Below, piece by piece: positions 37,740 to 57,300 of a stretch of 64,000 bases of DNA. Within the stretch, counting starts at the first letter, position 1; every line of letters begins with the position of its first letter. The notes under the pieces are model-generated. The model saw nothing but the letters and a program-made list of their open reading frames with translations, searched no databases and was not told where the DNA came from. This stretch comes from Candidula unifasciata (lineage: Eukaryota; Mollusca; Gastropoda; Stylommatophora; Geomitridae): contig CAJHNH020004580.1 in NCBI GenBank assembly GCA_905116865.2, positions 426,001 through 490,000 of the forward strand, given 5' to 3'. Made by a program: the position numbers and the translations under genes.

Positions 37740-39150
37740 CTTGTTTCAGGTCAGAGCCACTCCTGTCTATGTTTCAGGTCAGAGACACTCCTGTCTATGT
37801 TTCAGGTCAGAGCCACTCATGTCTATGTTTCATGTCAAAGCCACACATGTCTATGTTTCATGTCAGAACCACACATGTCTATGTTTCATGTCAAAGCCAC
37901 ACATGTCTATGTTTCAGGTCAGAGCCACACATGTCTATGTTTCAGGTCAGAGCCACTCCTGTCTATGTTTCATGTCAGAGCCACACATGTCTATGTTTCA
38001 GGTCAGAGCCACTCCTGTCTATGTTTCATGTCAGAACCACACATGTCTATGTTTCAGGTCAGAGCCACACATGTCTATGTTTCAGGTCAGAGCCACTCCT
38101 GTCTATGTTTCATGTCAGAACCACACATGTCTATGTTTCAGGTCAGAGCCACTCCTGTCTATGTTTCAGGTCAGAGCCACACATGTCTATGTTTCAGGTC
38201 AGAGCCACTCCTGTCTATGTTTCAGGTCAGAGCCACTCCTGTCTATGTTTCAGGTCAGAGCCACTCCTGTCTATGTTTCAGGTCAGAACCACACATGTCT
38301 ATGTTTCAGGTCAGAGCCACTCCTGTCTATGTTTCAGGTCAGAGCCACTCCTGTCTATGTTTCAGGTCAGAGCCACTCCTGTCTATGTTTCAGGTCAGAG
38401 CCACTCCTGTCTATGTTTCAGGTCAGAGCCACTCCTGTCTATGTTTCAGGTCAGAGCCACACATGTCTATGTTTCAGGTCAGAGCCACTCCTGTCTATGT
38501 TTCAGGTCAGAGCCACTCCTGTCTATGTTTCAGGTCAGAGCCACACATGTCTATGTTTCAGGTCAGAGCCACTCCTGTCTATGTTTCAGGTCAGAGCCAC
38601 TTCTGTCTATGTTTCAGGTCAGAGCCACACATGTCTATGTTTCAGGTCAGAGCCACTCATGTCTATGTTTCAGGTCAGAGCCACTCATGTGTATGTTTCA
38701 TGTCAAAGCCACACATGTCTGTGTTTCAGGTCAGAGCCACTCATGTCTATGTTTCATGTCAAAGCCACTCATGTCTATGTTTCAGGTCAGAGCCACTCCT
38801 GTCTATGTTTCAGGTCAGAGCCACTCATGTCTATGTTTCATGTCAAAGCCACTCACGTCTATGTTTCATGTCAAAGCCACTTATGTCTATGTTTCAGGTC
38901 AGAGCCACTCCTGTCTATGTTTCATGTCAAAGCCACTCATGTCTATGTTTCAGGTCAGAGCCACTCATGTCTATGTTTCATGTCAAAGCCACTCACGTCT
39001 ATGTTTCATGTCAAAGCCACTTATGTCTATGTTTCAGGTCAGAGCCACTCCTGTCTATGTTTCATGTCAAAGCCACTCATGTCTATGTTTCAGGTCAGAG
39101 CCCCTCCTGTCTATGTTTCAGGTCAGAGCCACACCTGTCTATGTTTCATG
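37740..39150. repeat. 28-bp minisatellite (about 50 copies)
   Basis: Unit contains TTTCAGGTCAGAGCCACTCC and TGTCTATG, with variants CACATG/CATG and CATGTCAAAG. Not a multiple of three but stop-free in all plus frames, so three overlapping 470-560-codon frames appear; none has gene context. Confidence 0.97.
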
Positions 39151-39411
39151 GGCCGGGGCTTTTACTGACTTGCATTGTTTGTATTATGATTGTTGGCATT
39201 GATCTCCATATTTTATTGACTGGATGCTGAGCTTGAAGTGTTCCTAACTGCTAGAGTTGACACAAACATACAGATTATAACTACAAGTACAAATATTCTC
39301 AATTTTAAAACTGTTTGACCCCACCCACTTTTCTCTCCTTCAAACCTCCTCACGACCCCCAGAGAGTAACCCCCCCCCCCCTTTTTCCCCCACCAGGTTG
39401 GAAAGCAGCCC

Positions 39412-40350
39412 CACAGTTTTATATATTTCTATATGTTATAAGTTCTATATGTTATAAGTTCTATATGTTATAAGTTCTATATGTTATAAGTTCTATATGT
39501 TATAAGTTCTATATGTTATAAGTTCTATACGTTATAAGTTCTATATGTTATAAGTTCTATATGTTATAAGTTCTATATGTTATAAGTTCTATACGTTATA
39601 AGTTCTATATGTTATAAGTTCTATATGTTATAAGTTCTATATGTTATAAGTTCTATACGTTATAAGTTCTATATGTTATAAGTTCTATATGTTATAAGTT
39701 CTATATGTTATAAGTTCTATATGTTATAGGTTCTATATGTTATAAGTTCTATATGTTATAAGTTCTATATGTTAAAGTTCTATATGTTATAAGTTCTATA
39801 TGTTATAAGTTCTATATGTTATAAGTTCTATATGTTATAAGTTCTATATATTATAAGTTCTATATGTTATAAGTTCTATATGTTATAAGTTCTATATGTT
39901 ATAGGTTCTATATGTTATAAGTTCTATATGTTATAAGTTCTATATGTTAAAGTTCTATATGTTATAAGTTCTATATGTTATAAGTTCTATATGTTATAAG
40001 TTCTGTATGTTATAAGTTCTATATGTTATAAGTTCTATATTTTATGTTATGTTATAGCTCAGTCTGATGTGTTATAGTTGCATCTGCTACGTATTATACA
40101 TTTATTATGTTAAAGTTGTATCTGCTATGTTGTGGTTGTATCTGTTATGTTATAATTCCATCCATTATGTTATACTTCTAGCTGTCATGTTATAGTTGTA
40201 TCTGTTATGTTACAGTTGTATCTGTTATGTTATAGTTGTATATGTTATAGTTTTATCTGTTATGTTACATTGAATCTGTTATATTATAGTTCTATATGTT
40301 GTGTTAAAGTTCTATATGTTATGTTATAGTTCTATCTGTTATGTTGTCAG
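39412..40350. repeat. 16-bp AT-rich minisatellite with diverged right edge
   Basis: About 38 copies of TTCTATATGTTATAAG to 40045, then a diverged zone (TCTGTTATGTTATAGTTGTA) to about 40350. One variant (TATACG) recurs at 39528, 39590 and 39655, suggesting multi-unit duplication. Confidence 0.95.
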
Positions 40351-40574
40351 CGTCAATGCCTTAAGCGTCACCAGTGCACTTCGTCACTCCCACATGCCCT
40401 ACTTCGATACCAACTGCGGGAAATGTGGCAGCAGACCGCTGTGCGTTCAGTACGATAGTGATATGGAGAGCCGACGGTTGACTACGGAACGTGAAATTGT
40501 CTACAATCACAAAAGGTGAAAACAGCTTTGGTTATGCAACGTCCTATCACGGATGGGCAACTAACTCACCTGCA

Positions 40575-41165
40575 ACGGATCTTCTATGGACCACTTTTTT
40601 TGGTCAGACCTTATCTTCTATAGACCACTTTTTTGTCAGACCTTTTTTTTTTGTATGGACCATTTTTTTGTCAGACCTTATCTACTATGGACCGCGTTTT
40701 TGTGTGTGTGTCTAACCTTATCTTCTATGGACCACTTTTTTTGGGTCTAACCTTATCTTCTATGGACCACTTTTTTTGGGTCTAACCTTATCTTCTATGG
40801 ACCACGTTTTTGTCTGACCTTATCTTCAATAGATCAATTTTTTTGTCTAACCTTATCTTCTATGGACCACGTTTTTGTCTGACCTTATCTTCAATGGACC
40901 ACTTTTTTTGGGTCTAACCTTATCTTCTATGGACCACGTTTTTGTCTGAACTTATCTTCTATGGAACACTTTTTTGTCTGACCTTATCTTTTATGGAGCA
41001 CTTTTTTGTCAGACCTTATCTTCTATGGAACACTTTTTTTTTTTTGTCTTACCTTATTTTCTATGAACCACGTTTTTGTCTGAACTTATCTTCTGTGGAC
41101 CAATTTTTTGTCTGAATTTATCTTCTATGGAACACTTTTTTTTGTCTGACCTTATCTTCTATGTT
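40575..41165. repeat. About 32-bp diverged minisatellite
   Basis: Roughly 18 copies of a degenerate unit: CTTATCTTCTATGGACCAC, a T-run and GTCTGAC. Units vary from about 29 to 38 bp. Short unique DNA lies on both sides (40351-40574 and 41166-41310). Confidence 0.9.
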
Positions 41166-41319
41166 CTAACACAAGTTGTGCCTAATGCTCTACATGAGGC
41201 TCTGTTGGTTTAGTTTCTAAAGAGCTTTCCCAAACAAGCCCTCAGATAACTTGATCAGTGGTGACAAGCGAGAGATTCCGGACAGTGCATGGATTCTGGG
41301 GAAACCTGTGTGCATCTAC

Positions 41320-41329
41320 AGTGTGTGTA

Positions 41330-41361
<32 letters not shown>

Positions 41362-41415
41362 TGAGTGTGTGTGTGTGCGTGTGTGTGTTTGCGTTTGTGT
41401 GGGTGTTTTTGAGTT

Positions 41416-41470
<55 letters not shown>
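41320..41470. repeat. (TG)n followed by (GA)n
   Basis: TG dinucleotides with interruptions to 41439, then GA to 41470. Confidence 0.95.
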
Positions 41471-41473
<3 letters not shown>

Positions 41474-41692
41474 ACCTATCTGTGCATCCCTCTGTTCAAC
41501 TGGACAAACGTGTGGACCGTGATGTGTGTGTCTGTGTGTGTGTCAGTGTGAGTAACCTATCTGAGCATCCCTCTGTTCAACTGGACAAATGTGTGAACCG
41601 TGATGTGTGTGTCAGTGTGAGTAACCTATCTATGCATCCCTCTGTTCAACTGGACAAACGTGTGAACGGTGATGTGTGTCAGTGTGAGTAAC

Positions 41693-49171
<7,479 letters not shown>

Positions 49172-49590
49172 TACTCCGCTTTCCCTTTGAAGAGATACGT
49201 CCTTGATATCACCAGATGCAGCAGGCGGATCTATGACAACACACGGATGCTCGGAGTTGTGTCTTCTAGCAACAAGCTCTTAATGTTTTCTGTGTCCACA
49301 GTAAATAGCCTAGCTTTCCAGCTCTCTAAAGTCTTTGACTGAGTCGCAACTCTACAGATTACAACGTCACGTATTGAACCGACACTGTTTAACCTGACAA
49401 GTAAACAGATCGAGTGGTCTGATTTGTTGATTTCACAGACTGAATGCATCCATCACGCGAGGTCAGTTACTGTAAGGTCTCCTCTAGTTGAGCCGTGTTG
49501 ATTTCCAATCAATAAAATTGTTGCAAGTCTCTTTTCCGCGTTATTTAGAGACCGCGTTATTTTCTAGCAACCACTAGAACCAGTCTCTTC
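49172..49590. other. Upstream flank of receptor A
   Basis: About 420 bp of non-repetitive DNA before the receptor A start. A promoter would be expected here or further up, but I cannot identify a TATA box or other element with confidence. Confidence 0.45.
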
Positions 49591-49594
49591 TCTA

Positions 49595-49810
49595 GAGTAT
49601 GATGATGACAACGACGATAGTTATGATGATGCTATGATAATGATGATAAAAATGATGACGATGGTAAGGATGATGATGATGAGCCTGACGATAATGACCA
49701 TGGTTACGATGATGTAACGATGACAACGACGACGATGACGTATGATGATAATAATGAAAATGACGATAATGGTGATGATGACGATAGTGACTGTAAGAAT
49801 GATAATAAAA
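49595..49810. repeat. Diverged GAT/GAC triplet repeat
   Basis: About 215 bp of GATGATGAC-like triplets with substitutions; the minus-strand His/Tyr-rich frame is an artefact. Confidence 0.85.
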
Positions 49811-49939
49811 CAATAGGATGAATGACGCTTAAATATAATAATATACTTGCAATAAAATTAAATATACACTATTTCACAGATAATTTCCTTGCAATGTCTC
49901 CCCCCCCCCCCCAATTTTATTTTTGTTCCACCTCCCAAC

Positions 49940-50835
49940 AAAATGATTCATTTGAGGCAAGGTTGTGACCCAACATCCAACCATAAAGTCATGGATCAGG
50001 TCTTATGTGGTCAGGTTGTGTCCCAACATCTAACCATAAAGTCATGGATCAAGTCTGCCATGGACAAGTTGTGTCCTAACATCCAGCCATAAAGTCTTTG
50101 ATCAAGTCTTCTGTGGTCAGCTTGTGTTCCAACATCCAACCATAAAATCTTAGATCAAGTCTGCCATAGAGAAGTTGTGTTCCAACATCCAGTCATAAAG
50201 TCTTAGATCAAGTCTGCCGTGGTCAGGTTGTGTAACATCCAACCATAAAGTCTTAGATCAAGTCAGTCGTGGTCAGGTTGTGTAACATCCAACCATAAAG
50301 TCTTAGATCAAGTCAGCCGTGGTCAAGTTGTGTCCTAACATCCAACCATAAAGTCTTAGATCAAGTCAGTCGTGGTCAGGTTGTGTAACATCCAACTATA
50401 TAGTCTTAGATCAAGTCTGCCGTGGTCAGGTTGTGTAACATCCAACCATAAAGTCTTAGATCAAGTCAGCCGTGGTCAGGTTGTGTAACATCCAACCATA
50501 TAGTCTTAGATCAAGTCAGCCGTGGTCAGGTTGTGTAACATCCAACCATAAAGTCTTAGATCAAGTCAGCCGTGGGCAGGTTGTGTAACATCCAACCATA
50601 TAGTCTTAGATCAAGTCAGCCGTGGTCAGGTTGTGTAACATTCAACCATAAAGTCTTAGATCAAGTCAGCCGTGGTCAGGTTGTGTAACATCCAACCATA
50701 AAGTCTTAGATCAAGTCAGCCGTGGTAAGGTTGTGTAACATCCAACCATAAAGTCTTAGATCAAGTCAGCCGTGGTCAGGTTGTGTAACATCCAACCATA
50801 AAGTCTTAGATCAAGTCAGCTGTGGTCAGGTTAAG
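49940..50835. repeat. 52-bp minisatellite (about 17 copies)
   Basis: Unit contains CATAAAGTCTTAGATCAAGT, CAGCCGTGGTCAGGTTGTG and TAACATCCAAC. The left edge is more diverged (GTGTCCCAACATC), the right half nearly uniform. Confidence 0.95.
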
Positions 50836-52585
50836 TCTGAACCTCCAAACTATCTAACTGTTCCCACAGCTGAAAGATGGTGAAGCTACACCGGCCTGCT
50901 CTAGCCAAAAAGGCTGCCCAGCTATGGCTTGTCCTGAGGCCAAAAGGAATGTTTGAGATCAAACAGTTGAAAGGTCATCCAGGATGAGATTACTGAATGA
51001 AGTCTTGTGATGGTGGAACTCTCAGCTAACAGACTGGAAGGACAAGAAAAACACGTATGTCTGCTTCTGTTTGTCACTTATTTCTCTTCTGCTGACAGGC
51101 AATTTCTGGGATCAATTCATCCTTTTAGTATTTTTATTTTAGGAACTTCTTGATTTATCTCTCTCTTTCTGTCCACGATATTTTAGCCATTGTTCACAAA
51201 TAAAATGTGTACTACCACCATTACGTGTCTTCTGGTTGGTCTGTTTTTCTGTCCTTGTTTCAATAACGTACTATAGTACAGAATGCATACAGCACTTCAA
51301 CAGGGGCTTCTCTCTACAACTGACATTTGTCTTTCATTAGAAACACAAGGCAACTGTCAGCGAGACAAGTCCGGCCTGAGTGTTTTCTAAATTGACATAT
51401 TGGTGGGGCAATTGATTTTCTAATGGCGGGTTTGGTCAAATGACGATAGAATGGATCTATTGAGTTTATCCATTGGTCGGATCTTTGTTTAGTTCCAACA
51501 ATGGTATTAAATAGAAACATCGGGCCTGAACTCCGGACATGTCTGTCTGAGCTCTGTCTCGCTCAGTAGATGTTCAGCTGTAGGATCTGGTGTTGTTAAT
51601 GTCAACACACTTCTGTTGTCTGTTCCTTGCTATGATCATGTCTGTTAGAATCGTATGCGATCAGTGCTGAGTTTAGCCATAAGCTAACTAAGCTATAGCT
51701 TAAGGTTTCACAATCTGTAGAGGCATTACAATCTGAAGGGGCCTCATAATCTGAAGGGGCCTCACAATCTGCAGATCTTTAAAAAAATATTTTTAACAAA
51801 TAAAAATTTTTTTCATACATTTAAACAGATCCATAAATTTTTTGAACTTGTGAATATTAATTATTTAGGGTATAGTATTTCAGTCATTCGTCATCTAGCT
51901 TACCTGTTGCCTGCATCAACACAGACTGTCCGGTTGTGCTTTAGCTGCAGATCTAGTTTACCTGTTGCCTGCATCAACACAGACTGTCTGGTTGTGCTTT
52001 AGCTGCAGATGCTCCTTCTATGGATCGTGCCGACATTATTTATGTTCTTAGAAAGATGGAACGAACGGAGCATGTGGGGAGCAGAGTCCGCATCATTGCT
52101 AGGAATGCGACATTTGGGAGTAAAGATCGGCACACAATGAGATACACACCAGAGGTACAAGATGTTTTATCAACCAACTTTAAACTGGCACTATTAATTA
52201 CACGAGGCGTGTTTGTTCAAGAGGAAATCTGACCACCTATCGACGTACCCGGAGTGCTGTGAAGATAAACCCAGCTCATAACGCCAATAGCAGCTTGCAA
52301 CATTGTGCGAACTTTACCCAATACATTCACAAGTGTGTATGTTGTAATCAAACATTCTATATACATTGTTTCATGTAGTGGGGAGGTTTTGTAACTGAAT
52401 ATGAACTGTGAAATTTGTCTATTCGATCTGGTCTTTTCAAAGTTAGTTGCGTATCCTTTACAGGACGTTGCAAAACCAACCCCAGCATTTTCAGCTATTA
52501 TAGTTTTTCTAGGCAAATTGTACGTTCGGTAGTTTGCCATTGCTTTCTGCACTGTCAGCTCACGGTACCACTGTCGAAAGCAACG
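50836..52585. other. Unique intergenic DNA between receptors
   Basis: No supported gene. A CACAATCTG/GAAGGGGCCTCA motif repeats at 51708-51772. A 60-bp segment (TACCTGTTGCCTGCATCAAC...) is duplicated in tandem at 51890-52010. The small frame at 52020-52232 (70 codons) has no recognisable domain. Confidence 0.5.
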
Positions 52586-52589
52586 CAAG

Positions 52590-52660
52590 ACAAACCGCTC
52601 TCAGCTGGGATCGAACCCGGCACCCCAGCTTTAGGAAGCGCCTTCGCAACGTGTGAGGGA
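52590..52660 (-). repeat. tRNA-like / SINE fragment (candidate)
   Basis: Minus strand carries a B-box-like GCCGGGTTCGATCCCAGC (52621-52604) preceded by TTGCGAAGGCGCTTCC, resembling a tRNA anticodon/T-arm half. No complete cloverleaf can be drawn, so it is listed as a SINE fragment. Confidence 0.4.
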
Positions 52661-52945
52661 GAAACATTGTGAAACCAAGGAGAGATGATGGCATGAGGGA
52701 GAAAGACTGTGAAACCAAGGAGAGATGATGGCATGGGGGAGAAAAACTGTGAAACCAAGAAGAGATGATAGCATGAGGAAGAAAAACTGTGACACGAGGA
52801 AGATAGATTATGACATGAGGGGAAGATTGTGACATTAGGGGAAGATTGTGACATGAGGAAAAGATTGGAACACTAGGGGGGAGATTGTGACATGAGAGGG
52901 AAGATTGTGACATGAGGGGGAAGATTGTGACATAAGGGGAAGATA
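52660..52945. repeat. Diverged 40-bp and 20-bp tandem repeats
   Basis: Three copies of a 40-bp unit with GTGAAACCAAGGAGAGATG, followed by about eight shorter units around GAAGATTGTGACATGAGG. Ends about 150 bp from the receptor B stop codon. Confidence 0.85.
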
Positions 52946-53099
52946 TGGCAAGGAACTGCAACACTAATCCACGTGCAATGCACTTGACCCTTAACTACAA
53001 GAATCTATTATAACAATAACACAGTTAGTTAAAAAAGATGTCGATCTATGGGTCATCTTCAGGGAAGCACACTGCCAGACTGAACCCTGGTGTCTGAAG

Positions 53100-54348
53100 C
53101 TAATCAGGGACAATCTGATGATGAAACTGTACAAAGCTGAAGGTCAAAAGAGCCAGAAAGGCCAAGGCCAGAACCAGGAAACTGTAGAGGTTGAGCCGGT
53201 TACAGATAAACAGAATGTCTGGGTCTGTTGTCTGGTCTTGGTGAAGCCGTTCAGACTTATCCCAGAAGTTCATATTCTCCCTGTCTTCCATTGCCTTCAG
53301 GTGGTCCTTCTCCTCCATTGGAGTCTTGGTGCGTGCCCCTACCAAGTCATCTGAAGCTAAACGAAAAGCGAATGATCTTTGGCTTCCATGATCACTCTCC
53401 TGCCTGTTTACGGTATAAATATTTCTGTTCTCAAGTTCGCACAACTCTCGGTGACCAGGCCCGGAAATAGTTTGCATTTCCGGAGTTAAAGAGCTTTTCT
53501 TCTGGCAACTTTGAACACTACAAGAGAAGCATCTCAAAACCCGCCCATTATTCTCCCGGGTTCTTCTAATTTTGAAGCGTGCTCCAAATATGGAAATGGT
53601 TTTTTCGTGGTCCTTGATGGAGACGACCTGGCTCCAGCGTAGGGCGATGATGAGAACGGTCAGCACCACACACAGAGAGCTCATCAAGAACAGTCCCAGA
53701 AGGAGGTAGAAGATGTTGGGCATGTTGACGGAGTACATAGGCATGATACTGCCGATGTAGGTAATGTACACAGACAGCGACAGGAGTATCGTCAACGCGT
53801 AGGCTAACCTTTCTCCAGACTCCACGGGTACTCCGAATGTGAGCAGGCTCAGGATGTCGATAGCAATGGCTGGGACCAGTATGTTGATTATGTAATATGT
53901 TGATCGACGTTTCATTCTGACAATGGCCTCGACGGTCCGACATTCGTCATCACCTTCCCCCCTGGAGCTGATGTTGGAGTCGGTGCTGACCACGGCCCAC
54001 TCACCGTTCTTTACCAGAGACCTGGATTTTCTGACGCCCTTGATTCCCAGGGTCAGGTTGATCTCTTTGAGAGTGGAGTCAAGGACAGAGAAGCCGAACG
54101 TGCAGGTCTGCGTGTCATAAGGAAAGCAGGTCAGGTCAAGGCTACACGGGGACTGGACGTTACCTACAGAGGTAAAGGTCACTCTACCATCTGAGCGAAC
54201 TGCATGCTGGGTCGGGAGTGTAAACAAAATGACACTGTTGTCTCCCGACTCCGCGTACACTTCCGGCGACCATATTTGTTGTTGATTCAAGAACATCCGG
54301 TTGATCCCTCCGTAATCAGACGCATTCCAGACCAGGTTTTTATCTATC
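53100..54348 (-). CDS. Receptor B exon 3 (main exon)
   Basis: Acceptor CTTTCCAG ends at 54349. G completes Trp, then IDKNLVWNASDYGGINRMFL. Carries 415 codons and stop TAG. The apparent Met further upstream in the open frame is intronic (AT-rich, no similarity to receptor A). Confidence 0.92.
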
Positions 54349-57300
54349 CTGGAAAGAATTGTGGATATTTTTATATTTGTTGTATAATATTCGTAAAGTT
54401 TCAAATTGTATATTAAATATATAATTAAATGTATAGACGATATATCAGGGATCATGGTTTCTGGTCATAATATATACATATATATACTGTATATGGCAGT
54501 AACGACACTATCTTGGTAGTGTCAAGTCAGAAGGAACTACACGAGCTGATAGATACGATGGTTTTGGAACGCGAACAAATCAGCTGCAGTCACAAGATGA
54601 ATGAAAGAAAGACCGGGCTGATGGTAATATCAACGAACAGACATGGCGTCTCTGTGTAAGGTTAAACTCCTTGTGGTCCGGGTTCACGCCCGGGGGTAGG
54701 CAGAAAAGCCACATTTTCTCCTAGATTTACAGTATTTATCATGGAATCAAGGCCGAAGGGTTGCGATCTCCATAATACCGAGCCTAAGGGTTAACAACTC
54801 ATGGCTTCTGGATAATATTAATTTTAAAAAAAAAAGTTCAGAACCAATGAGAAAGATCAAGATTACAGCAGAACCGAATTTGTGATTATTAACATATAAC
54901 AGAAAAGGCAAACTGAAGCGGTAAAGCATAAAAAAAAAAAATATGAGGCCGTTTTTAAGTAGAAACACAGATTTCACATATGCTAAACGACCAATCCATT
55001 TTTATTTTTCTTCATTCGCCCATAAATGGTCACTAGTGCTCGGTCTTGCCGTTTACAGTTAGGCTGCGATATTTGCTTCTTCCGGCTTAGCACTTCTGAT
55101 TTAAACTAATCCTTTACTTTTTTTTTCTGCCACGCGAAGTCGTTGCATCCTTCGCTGACTCATGCAGCTTTCCCCAAGTCCTCCCCGTCTTTTAAACTTC
55201 ATTCTCTAGCTCCCTTCTACATTTGGTTTTTGATCTTTATTTTTTTCCATGCTCCTGTGGGTTCTAGTGCAAATATATTTTAGGTATATTGTTCTCATGT
55301 TTTCTCAAACGTTTGTTATATCCAACACCAGCGAAGTTTCTTCACTTCTTGGTCCACTAGGATTTGTTCTCCCCCGAAGTTCAACATTAGAGATTCTATC
55401 GTTCCATTTAATCCCCTCTGTTCTGCGCAGCCAGCAGTTAATAAATGTGTTTAGTTGACTAGTAATTGCCTTCATTAGGGTAAAAATTTTCTGTGAGATT
55501 CCATAGTGCCCCATTAATTTCTAGAGAGATTCCCTATCAATGCTGTCAAAAGCTTTTTCATAGTCTATGAATCCGATATATCATTGTAGTATTATACGTA
55601 ATGTGGCTATCTGGTCAGTACAGGATTTGTTTAGCCGAAAACCTGTCTGTTCATCTCTGAAATTTTTCGCAGTAGCCTCTTTTAGGGTTTCCAAAATAAT
55701 CCTACCTAATATTTTTCCAGGAACTGACATCATCATCATCATCATCATCATCATCATTATTATTACCATCATCATCCTATAACACTACGTGTCGTTAGGT
55801 CACCAGTTTCTTTTGACTGATCATCTCTCACCACCCTTGGCGGTTAGCTGCGACGGACTTTATGGTTGCATGCCTGAGACCTGTCCAGACAGTCAGGTTC
55901 TGTATCTAGGTCTTTCTTGGTCCGCCTTTTCTCCTCTTTCCTTTTACTGAGCCCTGCAGTCTTGTCTCTGAGAGACCGTTAGATCTGTTTACATGTCCGT
56001 GTCAATGCATCTTTCGCCTTTTCACTGTAGTTAAAAGAGGCTCATAGCTGCCAATGTGCTTTATAATTGTATGGCGAACCTCATCGTTTGTTTTGTTGTC
56101 TTTGTATGATATGCCAACAATTTCTCTGAAACATCGCATTTCCAATGCTTGTATCTTTCTTTCAAGTTCAGTTGTTAAGGTCCAGGTTTCACAGCCATTA
56201 TGAAAACGTACTACTAGCTAGTACTCCGAGCAATCGAATCTTGGTTTTACATGAAATACTTTAGCATCTCTATAATTTTTGCTGCCTGGAAAGGACTGAT
56301 GTGCAATCCTAGACATGTTTTGTGGGTTTGACCCCAGGTCACAAAATTGATCCTAAATATTTGAAATGAGTCACTTTGACCGCAACATAATTCCTCTATA
56401 GTTTTCACACTCCTGTAGATCTCCTTTTGCTCTGGAGCAGGATTTCCTTCTCTCCAGTCTGTCCGTATTTCTTTGCTCACGCAGATAATCTGTGCAACCA
56501 TTTCGTGATGTATTTATTTTAGCCTTAATAAATTCTGCTGGAATACCATCTCAACCTGTCCTTCCTTCAGAAGAATGATAGCTTTCTTAATTTCCTCTTT
56601 AGATGGTATCTCACAGTTGATATCCAATTCCATTTCTGAAGGCTGGATATCTGGAGGAATGTCTGGGCCTGGTCTATTCAGAAATATTTGAAAATACTCA
56701 ACCGATCTGTCCATTTGATCTTTAGTGTTAGTAAGTACCTTCCCTTGACTATCTTTGATTGATCCAGTTGGCTGACTATATTTACCTACTAATTTCCTTG
56801 TGGTACAGTAAAGTTCTCTGCGGTTTCCTGTTTACACAGAATAATGCCTCAACTAGTCGCCTGTAAGGGTAATCTGGACACGAGGTAGTTGATCGATTCT
56901 TCTCCCTCGCTAAATGAGGCTCTAGAACCCATACGGCCAGGTAACAAATATATTAGATAATGTATAACAGTAAATGAAGGATTACCAGCCAGCCATTTCT
57001 AGTGGTGACATCACTTTCTAGATAGCATCATGAATTTAAAATCAATACCGGCAAGGGTTCTTTAATTGAAGAAGAAACAATCACTTTGTGCCGAAACGTC
57101 AGAATTATGTGTTACAGCTCTGCCACGTTTGTGCAGTCATGGCCATTTGGCTGAACGCTGATGTATAAGACACGTGACACTCACCACTGAACCGTGACGG
57201 TCGCCATCACAGAGATCTGCTGCTTGACGTCATCAACATCAAAGATGGACGTCAAACTGAAATCGAGGCTGACTTCCAGAGACGCTGATTGGTTGGCTAA

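Noticed and set aside
37517..39230. 560-codon open frame with HVYVSCQSH-like repeats
   Set aside because: Three overlapping frames over a 28-bp array, with only short non-repeat ends lacking any domain.
52020..52232. 70-codon open frame as a small gene
   Set aside because: No recognisable domain, signal peptide or splice partner, next to a tandem duplication; not supportable.
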